This document shows, one piece after another, positions 7,165 to 14,394 of a DNA stretch of 18,714 nt (position 1 is the first letter of the stretch; each line of letters opens with the position of its first letter). Origin of the DNA: Jeotgalicoccus sp052093725 (GTDB lineage: Bacteria > Bacillota > Bacilli > Staphylococcales > Salinicoccaceae); contig JBQDHL010000028.1 in assembly GCA_052093725.1 (NCBI GenBank), positions 1-18,714 on the forward strand, written 5' to 3'. The translations under genes and the position numbers were made by a program. Under the pieces are notes generated by a model that did not search any database, had not been told where the DNA came from, and saw nothing but the letters and a program-made list of their open reading frames with translations.

Positions 7165-8262
7165 ATGACTAATAAACTTTGGTTTCAAAGCGGTATAGCA
7201 CTTATTATAACCTTTGTTATTATTCTCATCGCGATGCAGGTTCAGGTAATTTTTGAACCGTTTATTACGATAGTAATGACAATATTTTTTCCAGTAATAA
7301 TAGGCGGGCTGCTATACTACATAACCGAACCGATTCAGCGCTTTTTAGAAAAACGCAATGCGCACAGACTCGTGAGTATTCTTGCAATTTTTATTATTAT
7401 ATTAATAGTTATTTCGATTATTGCGCTGACAGTAGCACCGATGGTAACAGAACAGGTGCAGAACTTAGTATCAAGACTCCCTATACTGCAAAGTGAAGTG
7501 CAGAATATAACTAATTATTTATTAAGCCAGCGTGAGCGCCTGCCGTTTGACATTGACTTGCAGTCAGTGACCGAGGACGCGCTAGATATGGGAACGAATA
7601 TGCTGAGCGGCTTTGTCTCTAATGCGATTACGATCGTAACAAGCACAGTAAGTGTGCTCTTAACGTTAGTATTAGGACCATTCTTCTTCTTCTTTATGCT
7701 GAAGGATCACCATAAGTTCATTCCTTCAATGACATCACCATTTGGTGGAACATTTAAACAGTTTTTAACTGAATTACTACATGATATCGATCAAACACTC
7801 CGTTCATTTATTCAGGGGCAGATGCTGGTATCATTTATCCTTTGTATTATTTTATACATCGGTTACACGATTATCGGTTTGGACTATGCACTGTTGTTAG
7901 CAATATTTGCATTGTTTATGAATATCGTACCATTCGTGGGTCCGTGGGTAGCATTTATCCCGGCCGGACTGCTTGCGCTTATTCAGGATCCGATAATGTT
8001 CCTGTGGGTCTCGCTTATTACCTTGATTGCCCAGCAGATTGAAAGTAACTTGATTACACCAAACGTTATGGGACAGTCACTTGCACTGCACCCGCTTACA
8101 GTGATTACTATCGTACTGGCTGCAGGAAACCTTGCCGGCTTCATAGGTATTCTTGTAGCAATACCGACATATGCGGTAATTAAAACGATTATCCAGAATA
8201 TCTGGAAATACCGTACAAATCTGAAAAATACAATGCTGACAGATATAACAAAATCGATTTAA
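7165..8262 (+). CDS. AI-2E family transporter (TqsA/YdbI-type permease)
   Basis: This 365-residue polytopic membrane protein belongs to the AI-2E transporter family, which includes the E. coli autoinducer-2 exporter TqsA and several sodium/proton antiporters. Two hydrophobic hairpins lie at about 8-50 and 65-88. A soluble amphipathic stretch with VTEQVQNLVSRLP spans about 90-145, and several more helices run from 150 to 345. The family motif region MNIVPFVGPWVAFIP followed by QQIESNLITPNVMGQSLALHPL is clear. The ATG follows AGAGGTG. The gene occupies the staphylococcal position between the yjcH and murE regions and ends in a strong terminator. The transported substrate cannot be deduced; family members differ. 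Confidence 0.88.
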   Translation: MTNKLWFQSGIALIITFVIILIAMQVQVIFEPFITIVMTIFFPVIIGGLLYYITEPIQRFLEKRNAHRLVSILAIFIIILIVISIIALTVAPMVTEQVQNLVSRLPILQSEVQNITNYLLSQRERLPFDIDLQSVTEDALDMGTNMLSGFVSNAITIVTSTVSVLLTLVLGPFFFFFMLKDHHKFIPSMTSPFGGTFKQFLTELLHDIDQTLRSFIQGQMLVSFILCIILYIGYTIIGLDYALLLAIFALFMNIVPFVGPWVAFIPAGLLALIQDPIMFLWVSLITLIAQQIESNLITPNVMGQSLALHPLTVITIVLAAGNLAGFIGILVAIPTYAVIKTIIQNIWKYRTNLKNTMLTDITKSI

Positions 8263-8273
8263 GCAGTATTAAT

Positions 8274-8317
8274 AAAAACCGGCCGGGCTACTTAGTGGAG
8301 TCCCGGACGGTTTTTTT
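8274..8317 (+). terminator. Intrinsic terminator after the AI-2E family permease
   Basis: AAAAACCG (8274-8281) pairs with CGGTTTTT (8308-8315). One G-A mismatch separates this from a second helix CCGGG/CCCGG (8283-8287 with 8302-8306). A 14-base loop and a T7 tract (8311-8317) complete it. Confidence 0.9.
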
Positions 8318-8377
8318 AGTTGTCCTTTTTTAACTTTTTAACCGATATAAAGGTTAGAACGTAAAAGGGGGAAACTT

Positions 8378-9154
8378 ATGAATCCGGTAGCATATTTAGT
8401 AAGTCATGGATTTAAAGTTACATCTGATCCAGCGAGGTATCAAAGCGGCATATGGGGTCTCAGAAATTATACGGTAAATGGTTATAATTACGATAATTAT
8501 TGCGGCGGCTACCACAAGGCTTATGATCTTGTGAAGTACGACCGTGCCCCGGTTCCAGCAGTCTTTGACGGTGTTGTTGCAGCCGGCACCAACAGTTTCG
8601 GTAATTTTGGAGGTACTGTGGTTATTGCTAATAAAAATTTGGGTTATCAAGTAATTTACGGGCATTTAGCTCGTCCGCTCGCTGTACGTTCGGGACAGTA
8701 TGTGAAGGCGGGAGATATTATCGGCTATCAGAGCAATACGAATTACCAGAACGTCAGGATGGACAGCCATCTTCATATTCAATTTCAAAAATACGGTTAT
8801 ATAAACAGGGAACGGGATTTTGTCTGTACAGGAATTAATCCGCTGACGATAAACCTCGATAAAAAAGAATATACAGCAGCCTGGTTATACAGCGGCGTCT
8901 TTACTTCCAAAAAAATTATAAATATACGCGAGTTTCCATCTTTAACTGGAAAAAGAGTAGGTTTTACGAATAGAAATTTGAAATTTTATTTCGACAAGCT
9001 TTATGATAACGACGGTTACTGGTGGATCAGGTGTAAATATAACAGCCGTACGGTGTTTATCGCGTGTGGAAAGAAGGTTTCGGGGATTGTGTTTAAAGAT
9101 ACAGAACTGTACGGGACAGTAAGCGGACTGAATACTGCAAAAGGAAAAGAATAA
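8378..9154 (+). CDS. M23 family metallopeptidase with C-terminal SH3-like domain, no signal peptide
   Basis: This 258-residue protein is a probable peptidoglycan endopeptidase of the lysostaphin/LytM family. Zinc ligands are visible: His46 and Asp50 (HKAYD, the HxxxD motif) and the HxH pair His131/His133 (SHLHIQF). YGHL (94-97) supplies the conserved third histidine region. Residues about 165-245 (IREFPSLTGKRVGF, YWWIRCKY) resemble a bacterial SH3 wall-binding domain. No N-terminal signal peptide or membrane segment is present, which is unusual for a wall hydrolase and resembles phage endolysins. No other phage gene is nearby. GGGGG at 8367-8371 is well spaced before the ATG. It is a single-gene unit between two terminators. 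It could be a phage-derived lysin relic, a bacteriocin-type lysin, or a wall enzyme released by lysis. Confidence 0.85.
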   Translation: MNPVAYLVSHGFKVTSDPARYQSGIWGLRNYTVNGYNYDNYCGGYHKAYDLVKYDRAPVPAVFDGVVAAGTNSFGNFGGTVVIANKNLGYQVIYGHLARPLAVRSGQYVKAGDIIGYQSNTNYQNVRMDSHLHIQFQKYGYINRERDFVCTGINPLTINLDKKEYTAAWLYSGVFTSKKIINIREFPSLTGKRVGFTNRNLKFYFDKLYDNDGYWWIRCKYNSRTVFIACGKKVSGIVFKDTELYGTVSGLNTAKGKE

Positions 9155-9156
9155 AA

Positions 9157-9194
9157 AAATCCATGCGCACCTGATTAAGGTTGCGTATGGATTT
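9157..9194. terminator. Bidirectional terminator between the M23 peptidase and the small membrane protein
   Basis: A 13-bp stem (9157-9169 with 9182-9194, one G-T wobble, core ATCCATGCGCA) carries an extra 3-bp helix in its loop. It is flanked by A and T tracts. It includes the stop codon and last few codons of the convergent minus-strand gene. Confidence 0.85.
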
Positions 9195-9567
9195 CTTTGT
9201 CGTTGGTCATATCGTGAAGTACTTTGTTAATTTGGACTTGGTTTATTGCTTCCATCAAGAAATAAGCAATAATGGCATAAACGATAACACCGCCGATTAA
9301 GAGCAGGTTACTTTGAACAACGCTTAGTAGTACAGCGGGTAAGAATACAGCTAGAGTAAAGAGAACGAGCATAATGATTCTGTTTGAGCTGATGCTGCGC
9401 TGAGCATCTTTCAGTTTGGAATCATACTTCTGATTAACTCTGTCCATGTTTACGTAACGATCATCATTGTATACATTAGTAATGTTTACATTACCGTGCA
9501 GATCATCTTCAACAAAACGTAAATCCATATGGCTGTTATTCCATGTTAGTAAATTAAAGAATGACAT
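9175..9567 (-). CDS. Small two-helix membrane protein of unknown function
   Basis: I do not recognise this 130-residue protein. About 60 hydrophilic N-terminal residues are rich in Asn and Asp (NVNITNVYNDDRYVN). Two adjacent membrane helices follow at roughly 63-84 and 88-108, joined by a very short turn, and then a polar tail of about 20 residues. By charge (Lys/Arg before the first helix and after the second), both ends are probably cytoplasmic. GGTGG lies about 11 bases before the ATG at 9567. The gene ends inside the hairpin shared with the M23 gene, and its promoter is probably at or beyond the assembly gap. Confidence 0.7.
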   Translation of the reverse strand: MSFFNLLTWNNSHMDLRFVEDDLHGNVNITNVYNDDRYVNMDRVNQKYDSKLKDAQRSISSNRIIMLVLFTLAVFLPAVLLSVVQSNLLLIGGVIVYAIIAYFLMEAINQVQINKVLHDMTNDKEIHTQP

Positions 9568-9602
9568 AAAATTTCCACCACCTATGTTAAAATTGTCAAA
9601 TT

Positions 9603-9612
9603 NNNNNNNNNN
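9603..9612. other. Assembly gap (10 N)
   Basis: Ten undetermined bases sit in the intergenic region. The round number suggests a placeholder for a gap of unknown size, so sequence, including whole small genes, may be missing here. Confidence 0.95.
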
Positions 9613-9718
9613 TTAGTATATAATCTAATCATATTATATTTTAGAAGGGTGGTCAATAAGTCTTACAGGACACCTGAATAATATAAGTTTAAAATAACTA
9701 ATTGAATAACAGGTGAAC

Positions 9719-9746
9719 TTCTAACTGACTTCTTCTGTAATATAAT
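9719..9746 (+). promoter_or_regulatory. Possible promoter upstream of the first GMC dehydrogenase
   Basis: A perfect TATAAT (9741-9746) follows TTCTAA (9719-9724, three of six matches) at 16 bases. The leader to the start codon would be about 125 bases and would contain both dyads described in this region. Confidence 0.35.
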
Positions 9747-9775
9747 GAATTTCAGCAGAACAGTTCTATCAGATT

Positions 9776-9799
9776 ATACCATTATTGCTGTAATGGTAT
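9776..9799. repeat. 9-bp inverted repeat (possible operator or attenuator hairpin)
   Basis: ATACCATTA (9776-9784) and TAATGGTAT (9791-9799) are perfect inverted arms with a 6-base centre. The sequence after it (TAGTATTATTTTTATA) is T-rich, so in RNA this could be a weak terminator. In DNA it could be an operator. Confidence 0.5.
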
Positions 9800-9833
9800 G
9801 TAGTATTATTTTTATAACACAAATACATTTTAT

Positions 9834-9853
9834 AAAAACAAAGATTTGTTTTT
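9834..9853. repeat. 20-bp near-palindrome just upstream of the ribosome binding site
   Basis: AAAAACAAA (9834-9842) and TTTGTTTTT (9845-9853) are perfect inverted arms separated by GA. The element ends 9 bases before the GGAGG (9863-9867) of the first GMC gene, suited to a protein-binding site or an RNA structure affecting translation. Confidence 0.4.
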
Positions 9854-9877
9854 GAATTTATTGGAGGAAGATTTAGA

Positions 9878-11618
9878 TTGGTAACAACGTTAGATAAAGT
9901 AGATGTAGTCACAGTTGGGGTCGGCTGGACTGGCGGTATTATCGCAGCAGAAGCAGCAAAAGCAGGACTAAATGTAGTGGGACTTGAACGCGGTAAAGAT
10001 TATGATACTTCAGATTATCAGCACGTGCATGATGAACTGAAGTATTCAATACGCTACGAATTAATGCAGGATGTTTCAAAAGATACATTAACATTCAGAA
10101 ACAAGCGGGACCAAACAGCATTACCGATGCGTCAGCTTGGTTCATTCCTTATGGGAGACGGCCTTGGCGGAGCAGGTAAGCACTGGAATGGAATGGTTAA
10201 CCGTTTCCTTCCGTATGACTTTGAAGTTGCATCGATGACAGAAGAAAAATACGGCGAAGAAAAACTCCTTAAAGATGAAGGTTATACTTGGCAGGACTGG
10301 GGTATTACATACGATGAACTAGAACCCTACTACACTACGATTGAAAAAAACGATGGGTGTGTCTGGACAAGATGAAGGTACTAACCCATTCTGGGGTGAG
10401 CGTTCGGAAGACTTTCCGACACCGCCGCTTTTAAAAACACCAATTTTAAGATTATTTGAAGAAGGGGCTAAATCACTTGATTTGCACCCGTTCATGATGC
10501 CGTCGGCAAACTTGAGCGAAAAGTATGAAAACCCGGATGGCGAAACGATTAACCAGTGTCAGTACTGCGCATTCTGTGAACGTTTTGCATGTGAGTATGA
10601 CGCGAAAGCAACACCGGATGTAACTGTTATTAAAACAGCTCAGAAATCGGATAACTTCACACTGCGTCTGCATGCAAACGTTGTTGAAGTCATTAAAGAT
10701 GAAGATGATGATTCAAAAGTTACAGGTGTTAAGTTTATAGATACAGTAACAGGCGAAGAATTCATTCAGCCGGCAGACGTTGTCGCATTAACAAGTTACG
10801 TATTTAACAACTACAAACTTCTGGCTGTATCGGATATCGGTGAACAGTACGATCCGAAAACAGAAAAAGGTACGCTCGGCAGAAACTACGGCTACCAGCT
10901 GCACTCAGGTGCAACAGGATTCTTTGAAGAGAAAAAGTTCAATACGTTCATGGGTGCAGGAGCACTCGGAATGGCGCTTGACGATTACAACGGTGACAAC
11001 TTCGACCATGAAGACCTGGACTTTATCCACGGTGGTTTAATTGACTCGCTGCAAATGGGCGCACGTCCGATTTTAAACAACGCTGTTAAAGACGGTACAC
11101 CATCATGGGGAGAACAGTTTAAAGAAGAATCTATCAAATATTATACTCAGTCTCTAAGCCTCGGTGGAATGGCTGGAACATCACCGCACCGCGATAATTA
11201 CCTTGACCTGAGCAGTGAATACAACGATGTATACGGCAAGCCGCTTGTTGAAATGACATTCAACTTCCACAAACAGGACTTAGCAAGATTTGAATTCTTA
11301 AATAAACGTTGTGAAGAAATCATGACAGCAATGGGTGCAGATGAAGTAAGCGTAAAAGAAACTCCAAGCGACTATGATATTGTACCGTACCAGTTTACGC
11401 ATAATGCCGGCGGAACGATTATGGGTGCAGACCCTGAAACGAGTGTTGTGAACAACTGGCTGCAGCACTGGGACCGCGACAACTTATTCGTAGTCAGCGC
11501 AGGAAACTATCCGCATATGAGTGGATATAATGCAACGCTGACTGTTGGTGCATTGGCTTACCGATGTGCGGAAGGTATCATAGAGTATTCGAAATCAGAA
11601 GAACGCTTAGAAGCATAA
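9878..11618 (+). pseudogene. GMC/gluconate-dehydrogenase-type FAD oxidoreductase, large subunit copy 1, frameshifted
   Basis: This is a homologue of the FAD large subunit of membrane-bound gluconate or polyol dehydrogenases (GMC family). Two frames cover it: 9878-10375 (FAD motif GVGWTGG at residues 14-20) and from about 10346 to 11618 in the next frame. Removing one A from the A7 run at 10344-10350 joins them into a 579-residue protein colinear with copy 2 (574 residues). Downstream of the break there is no further stop. A CX2CX2CX4C cluster and the C-terminal HNAGG and NLFVVSAGN segments are kept. The start is TTG after GGAGG. The C-terminal motif reads GYNAT where copy 2 has GYNPT. Its only export route would be with the Tat-signalled small subunit encoded next. 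It may be a true pseudogene, a slippage-dependent gene or a base-calling error. Confidence 0.85.
10344..10350 (+). other. A7 homopolymer at the frameshift in GMC copy 1
   Basis: Zero-frame codons are GAA AAA AAC GAT, giving stop at 10375. The paralogue reads FEKTAGISG here, and six A's would give IEKTMGVSG in copy 1. The lesion is therefore one extra A. Restoring the frame needs a +1 ribosomal shift or loss of one A. Confidence 0.9.
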
Positions 11619-11668
11619 GAAATATTTAAAACATGTAAATTAACAATATACAAATATAAAAATACGTA

Positions 11669-11681
11669 TATAATATATAAT
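11669..11681 (+). promoter_or_regulatory. Twin TATAAT boxes before the subunit 3 gene
   Basis: Two TATAAT hexamers (11669-11674 and 11676-11681) lie about 30-40 bases before ATG 11710, in a very AT-rich 91-base gap. TTAACA at 11640-11645 is too far away to be the -35 of either. An independent promoter for the small subunit is possible; chance in AT-rich DNA is the alternative. Confidence 0.3.
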
Positions 11682-11709
11682 TAATCAGCTCTAATAGGAG
11701 GAGTAGAAT

Positions 11710-12507
11710 ATGGCAAATACACCAGAAGAAAAGCAGTTTTCAAGACGTGACTTCTTAAAAACTACCGGTGTCGCAACAGGTGGAATCATCGGAGGTTCTT
11801 TACTTGGAGGACTGGTCGGATTCAATCTTGACGGTTCATCTTCCGAGGAAGATGCATCGACTACAGAAGATACGGCTTCAGAAGAAACTTCAACAGGAAG
11901 TAATACAGGCGGATTAACAGACAATTCACGTGTATTCTTCTCTAACGATTTAGATTTCAATACTGTATCTGCAGCAATGGAACGCATTTTCCCGGAAACT
12001 GAATCAGGACCCGGGGCAGTCGAACTGGGCTGTGCATTTTACTTAGACGGCCAGCTTACAGGACAGTACGGCTTTAACTCTAAGGAATACATGCAGGGAC
12101 CTTTCAAGGAACCATTGCCGACACAAGGTTACCAGTCAAACTTAAATCGCCGTGACTACTTCATGCTTGGCATTAACAAGCTCAATGAAGAAGCGAACAG
12201 TCGTCATGAAGCGGACTTCCCGGATCTTGAAGATGGTCAGATGGATGATATGCTTACTGACTTTGAAAGCGGAGAGGTTGATTTTGGAGTGCCTGCGCAT
12301 ACAGCAACATCGAGTTATTTCTTCACGATGCTTCGTGCAGCAACAATTGAGGGTGCTTATGCAGATCCGATATACCGCGGAAACCGCGATATGGCCGGCT
12401 GGAAAATGAAGAAATTCCCAGGACACCAGATGTCATACATTCAGTACATTGAAGATGATGAGTTCCATGAAATCGAGCCCGAACCAGTATTTGGTATGGC
12501 TCACTAG
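11710..12507 (+). CDS. Tat-exported gluconate 2-dehydrogenase subunit 3 family protein
   Basis: This is the small subunit of a GMC-type membrane dehydrogenase. Residues 11-17 (SRRDFLK) are a consensus twin-arginine motif, followed by a Gly-rich hydrophobic stretch (about 20-39). Next comes an acidic Ser/Thr linker (about 42-70), then the subunit-3 domain with MERIFPETESGPGAVELG (90-107) and YLDGQLTGQYG (111-121). No lipobox cysteine and no clear signal peptidase site are visible, so the signal may stay as a membrane anchor. AGGAGGA precedes the ATG well. In proteobacterial FAD glucose dehydrogenases the equivalent subunit carries the Tat signal and takes the signal-less catalytic subunit along; the same role is inferred here for the flanking GMC genes. 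The length (265) is normal for the family. Confidence 0.88.
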   Translation: MANTPEEKQFSRRDFLKTTGVATGGIIGGSLLGGLVGFNLDGSSSEEDASTTEDTASEETSTGSNTGGLTDNSRVFFSNDLDFNTVSAAMERIFPETESGPGAVELGCAFYLDGQLTGQYGFNSKEYMQGPFKEPLPTQGYQSNLNRRDYFMLGINKLNEEANSRHEADFPDLEDGQMDDMLTDFESGEVDFGVPAHTATSSYFFTMLRAATIEGAYADPIYRGNRDMAGWKMKKFPGHQMSYIQYIEDDEFHEIEPEPVFGMAH

Positions 12508-12526
12508 TTTAAATTTAGTACAATAA

Positions 12527-12555
12527 CAGACTCCGGTGATATTCATCGGAGTCTG
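12527..12555 (+). terminator. Strong hairpin after subunit 3, weak or partial terminator
   Basis: CAGACTCCGGTG (12527-12538) pairs with CATCGGAGTCTG (12544-12555) as 12 bp with one G-T wobble and a 5-base loop. The following sequence GATTGTCTT is a poor U tract. This fits partial termination or mRNA 3'-end protection that lowers, without abolishing, expression of the downstream GMC gene. Confidence 0.5.
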
Positions 12556-12565
12556 GATTGTCTTA

Positions 12566-12581
12566 AGCCGCAGCTGCGGCT
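12566..12581. repeat. Perfect 16-bp GC-rich palindrome upstream of GMC copy 2
   Basis: AGCCGCAGCTGCGGCT equals its own reverse complement. It stands out in an AT-rich spacer, 10 bases after the preceding hairpin and about 70 bases before the GMC copy 2 start. It may be an operator, or an RNA hairpin with a 4-base loop working together with the hairpin before it. Confidence 0.6.
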
Positions 12582-12652
12582 AGAAATATCAGGGGTTCAG
12601 TAAAATAAAAAATTGCAAAAAATCGAGGCAGTTTTTCGAGGGGGAAAAAATA

Positions 12653-14377
12653 ATGGTAACAACGTTAGATAAAGTAGATGTAGTAACAGTAGGAGTAGGC
12701 TGGACAGGCGGTATTATCGCTGCAGAAGCAACTAAAGCAGGACTGACAGTTATGGGGCTTGAGCGCGGTAAAAAACGCGGCACGGAAGACTATCAGCATG
12801 TACACGATGAGCTGAAATACGCAGTACGTTATGAATTAATGCAGGATGTAGCAAAAGAAACGATTACATTCAGAAATAACAAAAATCAAAAAGCATTGCC
12901 GATGCGCCAGCAGGGTTCATTCCTGTTAGGTGATAATCTCGGCGGAGCGGGAACACACTGGAACGGACAGACGTGGAGATTTTTACCTTATGATTTTGAA
13001 ATCAAATCGATGACTGAAGAACGCTACGGCAAAGAGAAACTGCAGGAAGATGACGGATACACGTTTGAAGACTGGGGCATTACTTACGACGAGCTTGAAC
13101 CTTATTTTAATACATTTGAAAAGACCGCAGGTATTTCAGGTGAAGAAAACCCTCTTGGAGGAGATCGTTCGGAGTCATATCCGACACCGCCGATGTTAAA
13201 ATCACGTATGATGAGAATGTTTGAAGAAGCGACGACTAATATGGAACTTCACCCGATTATGATGCCATCTGCAAACCTTAGTGAGCAGTATGAAAATCCA
13301 GATGGTGAAACGATTAATGCATGTCAGTACTGTGCTTTCTGTGAACGTTTCGCTTGTGAGTACGATGCGAAAGCAACACCTGAAGTTACTGTAATTAAAA
13401 CAGCTCAGAAGAGCGAAAATTTCAACCTTCGCACACAAGCTAACGTTGTAGAAATTATTACAGACGAAGATGATGATACAAAAGTATCCGGTGTTAAATT
13501 TGTCGATACATTAACGGGTGAAGAATTTATTCAGCCTGCTGACTCTGTAGCACTGACCAGCTACATGTTTAACAACTTTAAACTGCTTGCAGTTTCAGAT
13601 ATTGGTGAACAGTATGATCCGAAAAGTGGAAAAGGAACACTTGGCCGTAATTACTGTTATCAGATTTCCGGCGGCGCTACAGGATTCTTCGAAGAGCAGT
13701 TTAATACATTTATGGGTGCGGGAGCACTTGGAATGGCACTAGATGATTATAACGGCGATAACTTTGATCATAAAGATCTGGACTTTCTTCACGGAGGAAA
13801 TATGGCGATTACTCAAACAGGCGCGCGACCGATACTGAGTAACCCGGTTAAAAGCGGTACAGCTTCATGGGGCGAAGAATTTAAAGAGGAATCTATTAAA
13901 AATTATACACGCGTACTCTCTGTAGCAGGACAGGGGGCAACAAGCCCGCATAAAGACAACTACTTAAGCATGGATACAGAATATAAAGATGCATTTAATG
14001 TACCTCTTGTCTGCCTGACTTATAACTTTACTGATCAAGATAGAGCAAGACAGAAATATCTTGCTGAACGATCAGGTGAAATTTTAGAGGAAATGGGTGC
14101 AGCTCATGTTGATCTTTCTCCTGAGCTGACGGATTACAACATAGTTCCTTACCAGTCTACGCACAACACGGGTGGGACAACTATGGGTTCTAACCCGAAA
14201 ACTAGTGTAGTAAACAACTATCTGCAGCATTGGGACCGCGATAACTTATTCGTTGTCGGTGCAGGTAATTTCCAGCATAACAGTGGATATAACCCGACTG
14301 CTACAGTAGGGGCACTTGCATACCGTTGTGCAGATGGTATTATTAAATATGCTAAAGATGGCGGACGCCTAGAATAA
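12653..14377 (+). CDS. GMC/gluconate-dehydrogenase-type FAD oxidoreductase, large subunit copy 2 (intact)
   Basis: This 574-residue predicted FAD catalytic subunit of a membrane sugar or polyol dehydrogenase has GVGWTG (14-19) for FAD binding, Glu37 at the end of the second strand, and a cysteine cluster Cys224-X2-Cys227-X2-Cys230-X4-Cys235. The GMC C-terminal domain shows HNTGGTTMG, HWDRDNLFVVGAGN and GYNPTATVGALAYR, which hold the expected His/Asn active-site pair. There is no signal peptide, so export would depend on the Tat-signalled small subunit just upstream. Ribosome binding site GAGGGGG precedes ATG by 7-8 bases. tatC follows after 17 bases and is probably cotranscribed. The substrate cannot be told from sequence; gluconate is only the family label. 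No cytochrome c subunit is nearby, so electrons may pass straight to quinone (inference). Confidence 0.88.
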   Translation: MVTTLDKVDVVTVGVGWTGGIIAAEATKAGLTVMGLERGKKRGTEDYQHVHDELKYAVRYELMQDVAKETITFRNNKNQKALPMRQQGSFLLGDNLGGAGTHWNGQTWRFLPYDFEIKSMTEERYGKEKLQEDDGYTFEDWGITYDELEPYFNTFEKTAGISGEENPLGGDRSESYPTPPMLKSRMMRMFEEATTNMELHPIMMPSANLSEQYENPDGETINACQYCAFCERFACEYDAKATPEVTVIKTAQKSENFNLRTQANVVEIITDEDDDTKVSGVKFVDTLTGEEFIQPADSVALTSYMFNNFKLLAVSDIGEQYDPKSGKGTLGRNYCYQISGGATGFFEEQFNTFMGAGALGMALDDYNGDNFDHKDLDFLHGGNMAITQTGARPILSNPVKSGTASWGEEFKEESIKNYTRVLSVAGQGATSPHKDNYLSMDTEYKDAFNVPLVCLTYNFTDQDRARQKYLAERSGEILEEMGAAHVDLSPELTDYNIVPYQSTHNTGGTTMGSNPKTSVVNNYLQHWDRDNLFVVGAGNFQHNSGYNPTATVGALAYRCADGIIKYAKDGGRLE

Positions 14378-14394
14378 GAATAAGGTGATGTATA

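Larger units (their letters stand above)
9568..9877. other. Intergenic region with assembly gap, divergent from the dehydrogenase locus
   Basis: These 310 bases lie between the small membrane protein gene (minus) and the first GMC dehydrogenase (plus). I see no coding region. The stretch holds 10 N, a possible -10 at 9741-9746 and two dyad symmetries (9776-9799 and 9834-9853). It is very AT-rich. A CACCTG/CAGGTG pair (9671-9676, 9710-9715) is also present but short. Confidence 0.6.

Noticed and set aside
8378..9567. Prophage remnant or lysis cassette
   Set aside because: No integrase, terminase, portal or tail gene and no attachment repeats are seen; only the signal-less M23 enzyme points that way.
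9594..9599. Perfect TTGACA on the minus strand upstream of the small membrane protein gene
   Set aside because: The position 17 bases downstream reads GGAAAT and falls at the ribosome binding site and start region, so it cannot be a working promoter for that gene.
9652..9694. Tiny GTG-initiated leader peptide after an AAGGGTGG sequence upstream of the dehydrogenase locus
   Set aside because: The candidate is about 10 codons, its ribosome binding site overlaps the start, and nothing in the peptide suggests attenuation.
10343..10351. A AAA AAC slippery heptamer in the proper zero frame of GMC copy 1, suggesting programmed -1 frameshifting
   Set aside because: The downstream frame requires a +1 (or -2) shift. 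A -1 shift at this site enters a third, unrelated frame, so the heptamer cannot produce the full-length protein.
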